A DNA stretch of 64,000 bases, from NCBI RefSeq assembly GCF_019039105.1, contig NZ_JAHPIV010000011.1, positions 120,566 through 184,565 on the forward strand, written 5' to 3'. Of the stretch, positions 47,803 to 57,275 are shown piece after piece. Source of the stretch: Desertibacillus haloalkaliphilus (GTDB taxonomy: Bacteria > Bacillota > Bacilli > Bacillales > KJ1-10-99). The stretch's first letter is position 1. Every line of letters starts with the position of its first letter. The notes below the pieces were generated by a model that had not been told where the DNA came from, searched no databases, and worked only from the letters and a program-made list of their open reading frames with translations. A program made the translations under genes and the position numbers.

Positions 47803-48516
47803 TTAATGTTGGTATGATTGATTGTTCATTTGAGATTGACCTTGTTGGCCTTGTTGAGACTGACCTTGCATTTGTGTTTGCTGCTGTTGTTGCTGTAATT
47901 GTTGTTGAGATTGGCTAATTTGTTGTGAAATTTGGTTTAATGTGTTAAACGATTGAAGTGATTGTTCAACACTGCTTAACATTTGTGTTGCTTGGTGGAT
48001 TGATTGCTGCAGCTGTTGGAATGTTTTTTGCTGTTGCTGCTGTGCTTGCGAGCTAAATTGCTGTAATTGTTGCATCAACTCACTCGATTGTTGTTGTGTT
48101 TGGCCTGAAGGCATAGTCATTGAACCTGTTTGTTGATTGTTTGATTGAAGTTGATTGAGTGCACTTGAGATCGAATTTATTTGGTTGCGTAGTGGGTTTA
48201 ATTCTTCACCGATCTCTTCATCAACTTTTTGAGCAGCAACGCGTTCCATTTTCGCTTCTTCAGCTTCCTCCTCTAGGATGCTCTTTGTGTCCTCTTCCAT
48301 TGCGAACTCCTCAGCTGCTTCAGCACTTTCTTCAAAGATGCTTCTAGTGTCTTTTTCCATAGCGAATTCCTCCCTAAATTGTTGGTTTGGTCCTTCTCGA
48401 CGTTTTGTTACATACGCTGGCGCAGGTTCAGGTCGATCTGCATAACGATAAATCACCACACCTGCTGTCGCTAGTACCAAAACGAGCAAGAAGAAAAACA
48501 TTCCTGTAATGGTCAT
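47803..48516 (-). CDS. Membrane-anchored Gln-rich coiled-coil protein
   Basis: I prefer the ATG at 48516 (TGGGGGTGC just upstream) over 48549, which lacks a site. The roughly 237-residue protein has one membrane helix (about 5-24), a repeated charged segment (EEFAMEKDTRSIFEESAEAAEEFAMEEDTKSILEEEAEEA), then about 130 residues of Gln-rich coiled coil (LQQFSSQAQQQQQKTFQQLQQ and LQSFNTLNQISQQISQSQQQ). No family recognised. It could be a surface or spore-associated scaffold. Confidence 0.7.
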   Translation of the reverse strand: MTITGMFFFLLVLVLATAGVVIYRYADRPEPAPAYVTKRREGPNQQFREEFAMEKDTRSIFEESAEAAEEFAMEEDTKSILEEEAEEAKMERVAAQKVDEEIGEELNPLRNQINSISSALNQLQSNNQQTGSMTMPSGQTQQQSSELMQQLQQFSSQAQQQQQKTFQQLQQSIHQATQMLSSVEQSLQSFNTLNQISQQISQSQQQLQQQQQQTQMQGQSQQGQQGQSQMNNQSYQH

Positions 48517-48759
48517 GCACCCCCAGTGTGGCTGCCTCATTTGAATCATCTTTAACGAGGCAACGCGCTTATTGTAGGCGATTTAAAAACTTTCTATGTA
48601 AAATTAAATGTGTTCGATAAATAGTAATTTTAACAAGTAAAAAATGTTCGATTCTTTTGTTCGAAAATTAATAATCGTTTTTAAGATTTTACTGTAACCT
48701 TTTTAGATTGGTTAGCGTCATATAAGTGAAAATACATATAGTGAAAGGGGAACGAACGT

Positions 48760-49503
48760 ATGATAAAGAAAACGATCCAAGTGAGTGGAGTAGTTGCTGC
48801 AGTCGTCAGTTTCGTTATCATGATTCAACTAGTGATCACACCAGGTGCAGAGCATAAGGGGATGTCAACGGCTCTAGCCAATGCCGAGGAAGGGACGCTA
48901 GTTGTTACGGGTGTCGGTGAAATTAGTGTTGAGCCTGATATCGCTTTTCTTCATTTAGGCGCACAAGCTGTTTCATCATCGGCTGATGAGGCACAAACAG
49001 AAGTGAGCAAACGAATCAGTGCGGTTCGTCAAGTGCTAAACGATTATGGCGTTGAAGACGATGCGATCGAAACGGCTCGTTTTCATGTGTATCCAGAATC
49101 ACGACCTGATCAGGACGAGGAGAGATATCGAGCCGAACATATTCTTGAAATCGAATATAAGGAACTTGAGCGTATTGGCGAACTGCTCGATGATGTCACT
49201 GCCGCTGGAGCGAACCGAATTGAACAAACTCGATTTGGTTTGCAAAATCCAGAAGAAGCAGAGCATGAAGCTCTAAAACTTGCGATCGAGAAAGCAAAAG
49301 CACGAGCTGATATAATGGCTGAAACTGCCGGTCGCTCAAGGGGTGAGGTGCTACAAATCGCAGACCAGGCCGCACGTGTCACCCTACCTGTCCAAGCCGA
49401 GTTACGTCAGGAAATGGCTCAGGATGCAGCAATGTCTACTGTGATCGAACCAGGTGAGGTGCAAGTAAGACAACAGGTGGATGTGATTTATCGATTACAG
49501 TAA
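48760..49503 (+). CDS. SIMPL-domain (DUF541) exported protein
   Basis: The 247-residue protein has a signal-anchor (about 9-31), then a DUF541 domain: LVVTGVGEISVEPDIAFLHLGAQAVSSSADEAQTEVSKRISAV, RFHVYPESRP, the YRAEHILEIEYKELERIGELLDDVTAAGANRI helix-strand, and ALKLAIEKAKARADIMAETAGR. Members lie outside the membrane and are linked to oxidative or periplasmic stress in other bacteria. Ribosome site AAAGGGG. Confidence 0.88.
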   Translation: MIKKTIQVSGVVAAVVSFVIMIQLVITPGAEHKGMSTALANAEEGTLVVTGVGEISVEPDIAFLHLGAQAVSSSADEAQTEVSKRISAVRQVLNDYGVEDDAIETARFHVYPESRPDQDEERYRAEHILEIEYKELERIGELLDDVTAAGANRIEQTRFGLQNPEEAEHEALKLAIEKAKARADIMAETAGRSRGEVLQIADQAARVTLPVQAELRQEMAQDAAMSTVIEPGEVQVRQQVDVIYRLQ

Positions 49504-49842
49504 GGGGTTTGGATAAGGAGAGAAAATAAAAATAACGATTGAGAGACGTAATCGCTGTAGGACGAGGCGGTTTCGTCTTTTTTGTTGTTTATGAGGTGCA
49601 GGTAAGGGGGCAGGATAGGGGGGAAGTGAAGATGAGGACAAAACGCTGCTGGATTGAGGGGGAGATGTCCTTCATAAGTCGGATGAAGGACAAAAGGCTG
49701 CTGAATCGAGGGGGAAATGTCCTTCAGGAGCCCGATGAAGGACAAAAGGCTGGCTGAATCGAGGGGGAAATGTCTTTGATAAGCCGGGTGATGGTTACCG
49801 TAAAAGGGGCTCATAATAAAATTAGTCATTAATAAACGACTT
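49504..49842. other. Gene-free stretch before the NERD pseudogene, holding repeat cluster 1
   Basis: About 340 bases after the SIMPL gene. Its main content is the palindromic repeat cluster at 49631-49794. An ATG-led frame through the repeats (49539-49757) is not credible. Confidence 0.5.
49631..49794. repeat. Palindromic tandem repeats, cluster 1
   Basis: Three degenerate units, each TGTCCTTCAT(AAG)...ATGAAGGACA with a spacer like AAGGCTGCTGAATCGAGGGGGAAA, at about 53-55 base spacing. Each unit can form a hairpin. Confidence 0.8.
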
Positions 49843-50749
49843 TTATTTATAATATGACCATTGATGGACCCCGACTATCGTAAAGTTTTTGTCTAGAATT
49901 CTTTTTATTCTCTTTTTGGAATTTATAACCCTGCACCAGTCATGGATGATATTTGTCGTGATTTTATGATTTGGGAAAAGAACGTTAAATTCATTCACAT
50001 TTCGCATAACAGCAGTTGGGATGACTTCTTCGTAACCATATTCCTGACAAATACATTCTCTACCCTCGATCGTAATTGAAAGCGAGTCGCATTGAACGCA
50101 AGTGATCCCTTTTTTCAGTTGGTCATAATTATAAGAGGGTATTTGTGTAAATGGAGAGTCTTTTATATGCCGTGAATGTAATTGTCCAGCCAAAATCCTG
50201 TGTTTTTCATTTAACTTTGAAGGTATCATACTTAGCTTTTTTACGTAGCGATTAACTTGAGTTGGGAAAATAAATGGCTTATTGAGAGGTGTTTGGTATA
50301 ACGTGAATTCGGGATTAATATAAACGACAGAAGCATAAATCGGCATAGTGATTTTAAGAGACTGGAGTAACTGTCGAAGAAGAGATGCGCTTCAATTTAA
50401 TTGGTTAAGAGGATTAGTAATTTCAGAGTCGGGAGTCTTGTATAACCTCTCTGATTCATAATAATAATCACCTTCAAAATTTTTTACTTCAAAGATATAA
50501 ATTGATTCTTGAAAAATTAGAAGTGAGTCAATTTGAAACATGGTGTTATTTTGTTTTAGGAGCAGATCATTTAATATAAAACATTCACTCTGAATCTTTT
50601 CTGTTAATGAATCAAATATTATTTCCCCTTCATATCCCTTTTTTAGATTGAAAAAGTGTTGCTTATCTTTTTTAGACAAATCCATGCGATTGTTTAATGA
50701 TTTCAGGATAAGTAACTCGGTAGACTCATTACGAGATTTATATGGGCAT
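49843..50749 (-). pseudogene. NERD-domain nuclease-related protein, broken by a stop and a frameshift
   Basis: An ATG at 50749 follows AGGAGAGG and reads three codons to a stop. One base over the frame continues as PYKSRNESTELLILKSL into the NERD domain (GYEGEIIFDSL and FQIDSLLIFQESIYIFEVKNFEGDYYYE). The frame then hits TGA at 50392-50394, where CGA would give the expected NPLNQLNR SASLLRQLL. After the stop the same frame runs to 49843 with the usual C-terminal part. So one frameshift and one nonsense change are seen. Intact length would be about 300 residues. Confidence 0.78.
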
Positions 50750-50831
50750 AGTCAACATCCTCTCCTAATTTTTGATCATCCAAAACTATTATACATAATA
50801 TCGTTATCGATTACGGTGAACCTTGTCACAA

Positions 50832-51170
50832 ATCGAGAGAGAAATGTCTTTCATGAGCTTGATGAAAGACAAAATGCTGCTGAACCGAGGGGCAAATGTC
50901 CTTCATGAACAGGATGAAAGACAATTCGCTACTCGGTCGAGGTGAAACTGTCTTTCATAAGCCGGATGAAGGACAAAAGGGTGCTGAATCGAGGGGGGAA
51001 GTGTCCTTCATAAGCTGGATGAAGGACAAATGACTGCTGGATCGGGGGCGGAAATGTCCTTCATAAGCCGGATGAAGGACAAATCGCTGCTGGATCGGGG
51101 GCGGAAATGTCCTTCATAAGCCGGATGAAGGACAAATCGCTGCTGGATCGGGGCGGAAATGTCCTTCATT
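50832..51170. repeat. Palindromic tandem repeats, cluster 2
   Basis: Six full units and one partial unit of about 53 bases, with the same TGTCCTTCAT...ATGAAGGACA hairpin as cluster 1. Units 4-6 are nearly identical (spacer AATCGCTGCTGGATCGGGGG), so they arose recently. It and cluster 1 flank the broken NERD gene. Confidence 0.85.
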
Positions 51171-51242
51171 TCAGGTAACCCAATACCGCTCCTAAGCTCT
51201 GTAACAAATCCGTCAAGATTTTTCGCTATAAACCCCTCTCGT

Positions 51243-51258
51243 TGTAACAAATGTCACA
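51243..51258 (+). promoter_or_regulatory. FNR/CRP-type site upstream of hcp
   Basis: TGTAACAAATGTCACA fits TGTGA-N6-TCACA at nine of ten positions. A TATTCT -10 lies at 51280-51285. That places the site centre near -41.5 from the likely start, the class II activator position. Confidence 0.65.
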
Positions 51259-51349
51259 ACGCATTTTTTTGATCCTTGTTATTCTATGTATAGCGAAAAA
51301 ACATTATAGGTAACATTCACTTATAAATTAACGTTGGAGGGGTTTAATC

Positions 51350-53011
51350 ATGAGTATGTTTTGTTTTCAATGTCAAGAAACAGCGCAAGGAACAGGTTGT
51401 ACAATTGCCGGGGTATGTGGTAAGAAAGACGACTTAGCTAATATGCAAGATCTATTAATTTATACAAGTAAAGGCGTTTCAATTGTCAACAACGTTGCGC
51501 GTGAACTTGGTTTAAATAAAAAAGAAACAGATGATTTTATCGTTCGTGCACTTTTCATGACGATCACAAATGCCAACTGGGATAAACAAGCGTTTTATGA
51601 CACCGTACGAACAGGCATAGCATTACGTGAAGAGATCAAATCTGTAATCGAAGCAGCAGGTCATAACGTAGAAAACACAAGTGACTTTGTAACATGGTCA
51701 GCCGTAACGAACAATGACCTTGAAATCAAATCAGCAAGCCAAGAAGTAAGTATCCTTGCAACTAAAGATGAAGATATTCGTTCTTTACGCGAGCTTGTTG
51801 TCTATGGTGTCAAAGGAATGGCGGCTTATTTAGAGCATGCGAACAACTTAGACTATGATAATGATGAACTTCACGCGTATATGCAAAAAGCTCTTGCTGA
51901 AGTTACAAATGATGAATTAACAATGGAAGACCTTGTTAATTTAGCAATGGAATGCGGTAAATATGGTGTAGAAGCAATGGAACTATTAGATAAGGCCAAT
52001 ACAACAACATATGGTAGCCCAGAAATCACTAAAGTAAACATCGGTGTACGTAACAACCCTGGTATTTTAATCAGTGGTCATGACCTAAAAGATATGGAAG
52101 ACCTTCTAAAACAAACTGAAGGTACTGGTGTAGATGTCTACACGCACAGTGAGATGCTACCTGCTAACTACTACCCAGCATTCAAAAAGTATGATCACTT
52201 TGTCGGAAACTACGGAAATGCATGGTGGGAGCAAACACGTGAATTTGATAGCTTTAACGGCCCAATCTTAATGACAACAAACTGTATAGTGCCACCGAAG
52301 TCTTCATACAAGAATCGCATGTACACTACTGGTGCAACAGCAGTAGAAGGTGTTATTCATATCGATAAGAACGAAGATGGCACAAAAGACTTCTCAGCTA
52401 TTATTGAGCATGCAAAAACTTGTGAACCGCCAACAGAAATTGAAAATGGTGAAATCGTAGGTGGTTTCGCTCACGAGCAAGTATCTCAACTAGCTGGTGA
52501 TGTTGTTGAAGCGGTTAAGAGTGGTGCGATTAAACGATTCTTCGTGATGGCAGGTTGTGATGGCCGTCATAAGAGTCGTGAATACTACAAAAACTTCGCT
52601 GAAGAATTACCAAGTGACACAGTGATTTTAACAGCAGGCTGTGCGAAATATCGTTATAACAAACTTGATTTAGGTGATATTAACGGGATTCCACGTGTGC
52701 TTGATGCAGGTCAATGTAATGACTCGTACTCATTAATCATGACAGCCTTAAAGCTTAAAGATGCATTTGGATTAGAGAGTGTTAATGACTTACCATTATC
52801 ATATAACATTGCATGGTATGAACAAAAAGCCGTTATTGTCTTCTTATCACTATTATACCTTGATGTGCAAAACATCCATGTAGGCCCAACTTTACCTGCT
52901 TTCTTATCAGATAATGTTAAGAACTTCTTAATTGAGAAATTTAACATTGGAGGCATTACAAACACTGAAGATGACATCAACATGTTCATGAACGGCGAGG
53001 TTACAGCTTAA
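51350..53011 (+). CDS. hcp: Hydroxylamine reductase / hybrid-cluster protein
   Basis: The 553-residue protein is close to the usual length (E. coli about 550). It begins [25 protein letters not shown], with the four N-terminal Cys that hold the iron-sulfur cluster. The hybrid-cluster ligands are visible later, such as GHD (near 244), [10 protein letters not shown] (near 311), [15 protein letters not shown] (near 400), [13 protein letters not shown] (near 428) and [10 protein letters not shown] (near 454). It reduces hydroxylamine or NO in low-oxygen growth. AGGAGGGG-type site precedes it, and a terminator follows. Confidence 0.97.
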   Translation: MSMFCFQCQETAQGTGCTIAGVCGKKDDLANMQDLLIYTSKGVSIVNNVARELGLNKKETDDFIVRALFMTITNANWDKQAFYDTVRTGIALREEIKSVIEAAGHNVENTSDFVTWSAVTNNDLEIKSASQEVSILATKDEDIRSLRELVVYGVKGMAAYLEHANNLDYDNDELHAYMQKALAEVTNDELTMEDLVNLAMECGKYGVEAMELLDKANTTTYGSPEITKVNIGVRNNPGILISGHDLKDMEDLLKQTEGTGVDVYTHSEMLPANYYPAFKKYDHFVGNYGNAWWEQTREFDSFNGPILMTTNCIVPPKSSYKNRMYTTGATAVEGVIHIDKNEDGTKDFSAIIEHAKTCEPPTEIENGEIVGGFAHEQVSQLAGDVVEAVKSGAIKRFFVMAGCDGRHKSREYYKNFAEELPSDTVILTAGCAKYRYNKLDLGDINGIPRVLDAGQCNDSYSLIMTALKLKDAFGLESVNDLPLSYNIAWYEQKAVIVFLSLLYLDVQNIHVGPTLPAFLSDNVKNFLIEKFNIGGITNTEDDINMFMNGEVTA

Positions 53012-53021
53012 TAATTATAAC

Positions 53022-53054
53022 GAGCAGAATCGATTGTGATTCTGCTCTTTTTTT
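53022..53054 (+). terminator. Terminator after hcp
   Basis: GAGCAGAAT and ATTCTGCTC around CGATTGTG, then a T-run. Confidence 0.9.
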
Positions 53055-53105
53055 ATGAATGATGTGAGGACCCCTAGAGTGCGCCAGCAGAGAGCAAAGA
53101 TAAAA

Positions 53106-53189
53106 AATAGGCTTCCTCGCGCTTCCTAAGGTTGATATTTCGGGATCGATCACTGAGGGGGGAAGAAATAGATTCGAGGAGTGCCTATT
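53106..53189. ncRNA. Long imperfect hairpin upstream of the DUF421 gene
   Basis: AATAGGC-tt-CCTCG (53106-53119) pairs with CGAGG-agt-GCCTATT (53175-53189), and CTTCC (53122) with GGAAG (53161) inside. No coding frame. It may be a leader RNA or a small RNA. Confidence 0.35.
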
Positions 53190-53273
53190 CATTAAATCCA
53201 TGCGATTGGGAACCATAAAGGTATAACCCTAGTATTGAAGCTGAACGGACGAGAGAAGGAGTGACCGGATGGT

Positions 53274-53960
53274 ATGACAATTTCTGAAATCTTCATACGG
53301 ACAACAGTCGCTTTTATTGTTCTTTATATTTTATGCCGAACCCTAAATAAAAAGCTGATTTCACAAATGACATTTTTTGATTTTGTTGCGGGGATCACGA
53401 TTGGTTCAATTGCAGCAAGTCTTTTGCTTATGCAAGATTTGCCGTTATGGATAGGAGTTATTGGCCTCATTCTTTTTTCCTTTTTTACTTTCTTTACGAA
53501 TATTGTAGCGATAAAAAGTTTAACAGGACGAAAGGTATTAGAAGATGAGCCGACATATTTGATTAAAAACGGACAAGTCTTAGAAGAAGGTTTGAAAAAG
53601 ACTAGGATGACGATGGATAGTTTATTGACCAACTTAAGGAAAAAAGATGTTTTTTACGTAGATCAAGTGGAAAGTGCGTTGTTAGAAACAGATGGTACTG
53701 TTTCCGTCCTAAAAAAACCACCTTATTTAGAAGCGATGCAAAAAGACGTTCAACATGTGCAGGCAAGTAGGGGAAATGCGCAAGCTTTTATCGTTGATGG
53801 GCGAATTTTGGAAAAAAGCCTTGAATTACTCGGTAAGGACCGCGATTGGGTGGATCAAGTGTTACAAGAGCAAAAGATTGTTCGTCTTGAAGATGTGTTT
53901 TTTGCTCAGGTTGATCAACTCGGTAATATTTATATAGACACACGGAAGGATATGACATAA
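53274..53960 (+). CDS. DUF421 (YetF/YdfS-like) membrane protein
   Basis: The 228-residue protein has three N-terminal helices (about 5-75, VAFIVLYILCRTLNKK, then FFDFVAGITIGSIAASLL) and a cytoplasmic domain with LVINNG-type PTYLIKNGQVLEEGLKKTRMTMDSLLTNLRKKDVF and QVESALLETDGTVSVLKK. DUF421 proteins are common in spore formers; the spore-membrane relatives are related to germination. Ribosome site GAAGGAG. Confidence 0.92.
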   Translation: MTISEIFIRTTVAFIVLYILCRTLNKKLISQMTFFDFVAGITIGSIAASLLLMQDLPLWIGVIGLILFSFFTFFTNIVAIKSLTGRKVLEDEPTYLIKNGQVLEEGLKKTRMTMDSLLTNLRKKDVFYVDQVESALLETDGTVSVLKKPPYLEAMQKDVQHVQASRGNAQAFIVDGRILEKSLELLGKDRDWVDQVLQEQKIVRLEDVFFAQVDQLGNIYIDTRKDMT

Positions 53961-53976
53961 TTAACGACGGTTTATC

Positions 53977-54037
53977 AAGGACTGTTTCTCAAAAGCTTAA
54001 TCACACACTTTTGAGAGCAGTCCTTTAATGTTTTTTT
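53977..54037 (+). terminator. Terminator after the DUF421 gene
   Basis: AAGGACTG and CAGTCCTT, with inner CTCAAAAG and CTTTTGAG arms, then TTTTTTT. Confidence 0.9.
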
Positions 54038-54109
54038 GGCTGCCAATCTTTACTGCTTGGCGAATGAGAAATTATATATTAAAATAACCTTTTAGGGAGA
54101 GTGAGTAAA

Positions 54110-54403
54110 ATGGAGAATCAATCATTTGAAGTCCTACGACAACAGTCTCAACTTAATGAAGCAACTTTGCAAGTAAGAGATATATGGTACCAGTTAGCTG
54201 AAGGGTTTTACTCAATTACGACTGATTACCGAACGTATAGTTCGTTAATTGAGCAATTACAAAGTAAGTTTCCAAATGGATGGCAGTTACAAATTGATGA
54301 AAAGGAAACAATTAAGGCGACATTTGTGTTCACAAATGGAGAAGGTACTTTAACGGTAGAGAAACAAAGTAGTGGTAAAGAATCAATCCTTGTTACGTCA
54401 TAG
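54110..54403 (+). CDS. Small uncharacterised protein
   Basis: The ATG at 54110 follows AGGGAGA at nine bases. The 97-residue soluble protein contains DIWYQLAEGFYSITTDYRTYSSLIEQLQSKFPNGWQL and ATFVFTNGEGTLTVEKQ, which look like one helix and a small sheet. I do not recognise it. It ends 16 bases before a bidirectional terminator. Confidence 0.65.
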   Translation: MENQSFEVLRQQSQLNEATLQVRDIWYQLAEGFYSITTDYRTYSSLIEQLQSKFPNGWQLQIDEKETIKATFVFTNGEGTLTVEKQSSGKESILVTS

Positions 54404-54418
54404 ATATATATAACAATG

Positions 54419-54464
54419 AACGAGCCAACGGAGGGCAGAATGATGTCCTTCGTTGGCTCGTTTT
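54419..54464. terminator. Bidirectional terminator
   Basis: AACGAGCCAACG and CGTTGGCTCGTT arms with further AGG/CCT pairing. It serves the small ORF and the convergent coat gene. Confidence 0.88.
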
Positions 54465-54466
54465 AT

Positions 54467-55033
54467 TTAGCTGAAGTTCATTCCTTGTGGTACCGGGGTA
54501 TAAGAACTGATCATTGATGATGTTGCCTGTTCTTGCATTGTCGGGACAGGGTAATACCCTTTTTGGTTCATATATTGCCAAACTTCATACGCTTGCTCTG
54601 AGCAGTTTACAGCACTTTGTTGCATCATCCGCCGAATTTCTGGATCGGCACATTCAAGAGCAGCTACCATCTTCATAGAAGCAGATGCTTTATGATTCGT
54701 TAAGATCCCCGTAGCAATATCCTTATCATCCAATTGAGTTGGTGACATATTTGGTGATTCTGATTGCGGTGCTTGCTGCGTGCCATAAATAGGAGCTTGT
54801 GAGAGTTGTGAACGGTATGGTTTAGGTGTACTCATCCCGCGATTGTTCACTGCTTGGACAATTGTGTTGTATTCTTGAGTCATAAATTGTAATTGTTTAT
54901 CCATAAGGTTTTGTAATTGAGGATCACTTACATGAGTGCGATAAAGTTTAAAGAGGTTAAGGCCATTTACAGCACTAGTTAAAACTTCATGGATTTCCAT
55001 TGTTTCGTGTGCACCTAGCTGTTTGTTCATCAT
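54467..55033 (-). CDS. CotF-like spore coat protein
   Basis: The ATG at 55033 has GGGAGGA six bases upstream, so I use it instead of a longer frame. The 188-residue protein has the CotF-family helical pattern: ETMEIHEVLTSAVNGLNLFKLYRTHVSDPQLQNLMDKQLQFM, then DDKDIATGILTNHKASASMKMVAALECADPEIRRMMQQSAVNCSEQAYEVWQYMNQKGYYPVP. These coat proteins coat the spore outer layers. Confidence 0.87.
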   Translation of the reverse strand: MMNKQLGAHETMEIHEVLTSAVNGLNLFKLYRTHVSDPQLQNLMDKQLQFMTQEYNTIVQAVNNRGMSTPKPYRSQLSQAPIYGTQQAPQSESPNMSPTQLDDKDIATGILTNHKASASMKMVAALECADPEIRRMMQQSAVNCSEQAYEVWQYMNQKGYYPVPTMQEQATSSMISSYTPVPQGMNFS

Positions 55034-55417
55034 AATGAATTCCTCCCTTGAAGTAATGAAAGTAAAGTACAAATTCATTATTTGCAAGTTCAAAATAATT
55101 ATTTGCTGATGTTTTAAAATGTGCTGATTAAGTTAGAAGGCAAACTAGCTTTACGATTATTTGCCGTATGGATAACTCCTTTTATAAACCTTTATATAAA
55201 AACCATTCATAATTGGAACGTAAAATAAACATCCTATCCATGATAGGTGAGAATGATTATGGTTGCTAATGACTCTACAAAGCGCGAACAAACAATGTCT
55301 ACCTCTCAAACTTACAATTTTTGTAATTTTATCAGCCGTTTGGATGAAGAAATGTTATACTAGACATGCATCAAAAGTCATTTTTTTACAATCATTTATA
55401 AAGAGAGGGGAAGCATT
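55034..55417. other. Gene-free stretch
   Basis: It holds a Fur-box-like TGAGAATGATTATGG at 55248-55262 (12 of 15 bases of the consensus) and an extended -10 (TGTTATACT at 55353-55361) before the next small gene. The Fur reading is weak because no iron gene is nearby. Confidence 0.35.
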
Positions 55418-55606
55418 GTGCGTGAAATTCAAGTGAACATGATCACATGTATCGATGAAAGTTGTGGCTTTATATTTTTCGTGAAAGATAAGCATTATTT
55501 GGATATTCAATCAGCAACATGTCCTGTATGTCAAGCAAAGGTTGAGCAAGTGGGGCAAATTCGAGCGACCGTTGAAAAGGTCGAAGGCGAGCTCTGTGAT
55601 GATTGA
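55418..55606 (+). CDS. Small zinc-ribbon-like protein
   Basis: A GTG follows AGAGAGGGG. The 62-residue product has Cys pairs CIDESCGF near residue 11 and CPVCQAK near 36, consistent with a zinc ribbon. I do not know the family. A stable hairpin (CTGTCC with GGACAG) follows at 55634. Confidence 0.7.
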   Translation: MREIQVNMITCIDESCGFIFFVKDKHYLDIQSATCPVCQAKVEQVGQIRATVEKVEGELCDD

Positions 55607-55633
55607 CACTCAAAAAGGAACGAATGACAAAGA

Positions 55634-55667
55634 CTGTCCGCTAGTGGTATGAAACCTTAGTGGACAG
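55634..55667 (+). terminator. Hairpin after the small zinc-ribbon gene
   Basis: CTGTCC-g-CTA and TAG-t-GGACAG form a stem. The T-run is weak. It overlaps the end of the convergent kinase gene. Confidence 0.5.
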
Positions 55668-57105
55668 CCCCTTCCTCAATATGAGAAAGCCGTTGTTCAA
55701 AAGGCAGTACAATATCTACTGTTGTACCTTTACCTTCTTTGCTTGAAAAATTTATTTTCCCTTGATGATTTTCTACAATTTTACAACTCACCATTAATCC
55801 AAGACCAGTTCCTTTCTCTTTTGTGGAATAAAAAGGCTCTCCTAGTCGTTTTAACCGGTCTTTTGGCATGCCTGGTCCATGGTCGCTAATACGAATGATG
55901 ATGTTATCGTCATTAATTTGATCTAAATGGACGTATACAGCCCCTTTTCGAGGACTCGCTTCTAAAGCATTTTGAATAATATTAATAAACACCTGTTTTA
56001 ACTGATTTTCGTCACAGTCAATCTCAGGTAGGTGGCCAAGGGATGTCACGATTTCAATATCTTTCATCAACGCCTGAGAATCAAGTAAAGTGATCACTTT
56101 CGTTAGGATCGTTTTGACGTCATGTTTTTGAAATTTAACCTGGTCATTTGGCTTGGCTAACGATAGAAACTCGTAAATAACGCCTTCTGTACGTTCCAGC
56201 TCTGTGAGCATAATATCTAGATGTTCTTGTTTAAATTCTTGGTTTGATTTTGCTAATTGGATAAACCCTTTAATTGATGTAAGTGGATTACGTATCTCAT
56301 GTGCAACACCTGCGGCAAGCTGACCAACGACGGAAAGTTTTTCAGACTTTCTTAACCATTCTTCCATCATTTTTTGCTCGGTAATGTCCCGGATAACTGT
56401 TTGAATCGCTCGTTCACCATTATATGTAATTCTTGCAGCTGTTGTAATAGCCGATAATGACTTCCCGTCGTAGCGAATGATTGAATGCCTAAGTTTCTTA
56501 GATGTGGTTTGGTTGAGTAGAGCGACTGTTTCTTCACGGATCAAATCCCGTTCTTCGTCAGGTATAAAGGAAAAAGAAGGAGTGCCAATAATCTCATCTT
56601 TATTCTTTGCACCTAAAAGCTTTATGCCTACTCGATTTACATAAACAATCCTTCCATTGAGGTGAACAAAAATGGCTTCTGGAGATAGTTCAACTAATCG
56701 GCGGTAGCGGTCTTCACTTTCCATCAATTGTTGCTGTATCATTACTTTTTCCGTAATATCCTGTAATTGACCAATAATAAACGTTGGTCTATTGTCATGG
56801 TCACGGATTAATGTAAAACTTACTAACCCCCATAAAGGATGTCCTTTTTTATGAAGATAACATTTTTCTAGTTGAATGCTTTCAATTTCACCGCTAGTTA
56901 ATTGTTGTAATTTTCTTGACGTGATTTCTACTTCATTTGGATGTGAAAGCAAAGCTGTTGTTTCACCAAGGATCTCATCCTTACTGTACCCAAGAAAGTT
57001 ACATAAGCTTTGATTAACCTCGATAAATCGACCTTTTAAGTCCAAGATTGACATGGCGGCTGGTGATTGGTTACATATCGTTTTGTAAAAATTTGATGAG
57101 CTCAT
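55657..57105 (-). CDS. PAS-domain sensor histidine kinase, sporulation-kinase type
   Basis: I use the ATG at 57105, which follows AAGGTGG, over 57126. The 482-residue soluble kinase has two PAS domains (about 5-125 and 130-245), then HisKA (HEIRNPLTSIKGFIQLAK, His near 271) and a catalytic domain with N-box NQLKQVFINIIQNALEA, ISDHGPGMP and GTGLGLMVSCKIVENHQGKI. No membrane helix. It could feed phosphate into the sporulation phosphorelay. No response regulator is adjacent, as for orphan Kin proteins. Confidence 0.88.
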   Translation of the reverse strand: MSSSNFYKTICNQSPAAMSILDLKGRFIEVNQSLCNFLGYSKDEILGETTALLSHPNEVEITSRKLQQLTSGEIESIQLEKCYLHKKGHPLWGLVSFTLIRDHDNRPTFIIGQLQDITEKVMIQQQLMESEDRYRRLVELSPEAIFVHLNGRIVYVNRVGIKLLGAKNKDEIIGTPSFSFIPDEERDLIREETVALLNQTTSKKLRHSIIRYDGKSLSAITTAARITYNGERAIQTVIRDITEQKMMEEWLRKSEKLSVVGQLAAGVAHEIRNPLTSIKGFIQLAKSNQEFKQEHLDIMLTELERTEGVIYEFLSLAKPNDQVKFQKHDVKTILTKVITLLDSQALMKDIEIVTSLGHLPEIDCDENQLKQVFINIIQNALEASPRKGAVYVHLDQINDDNIIIRISDHGPGMPKDRLKRLGEPFYSTKEKGTGLGLMVSCKIVENHQGKINFSSKEGKGTTVDIVLPFEQRLSHIEEGAVH

Positions 57106-57233
57106 TGAATCCCACCTTGTCTTCATTGTTTCCCTAAGTATCGCTTAAATAGTAAAAATCCGCCACTCATTCGACAAAGTAAATGAATATTCGACATAAA
57201 AATGTCGTGCGATTTAAAATTATATTCAAAACG

Positions 57234-57266
57234 AAAAAAGGAAAGGACGATGCCTTTCCTTTTTTA
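57234..57266 (-). terminator. Terminator of the SLH lipoprotein
   Basis: AAAAAAGGAAAGG and CCTTTCCTTTTTT arms around six bases; on the reverse strand it ends in a T-run. Confidence 0.85.
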
Positions 57267-57275
57267 AAGGGATTA

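Larger units (their letters stand above)
50750..51349. other. Gene-free stretch: repeat cluster 2 and hcp promoter
   Basis: It holds the repeat cluster at 50832-51170, the FNR-like site at 51243 and the -10 at 51280. Confidence 0.5.

Noticed and set aside
49539..49757. Forward ORF of 72 residues
   Set aside because: It runs through the palindromic repeats and has no family or codon pattern of its own.
50832..51170. Possible CRISPR array
   Set aside because: The units are near-identical along their whole length, including the spacers, and each is a palindrome; there are no unique spacers and no cas genes.
55248..55262. Fur box
   Set aside because: Only 12 of 15 bases fit and no iron-linked gene is nearby; noted but not called a site.
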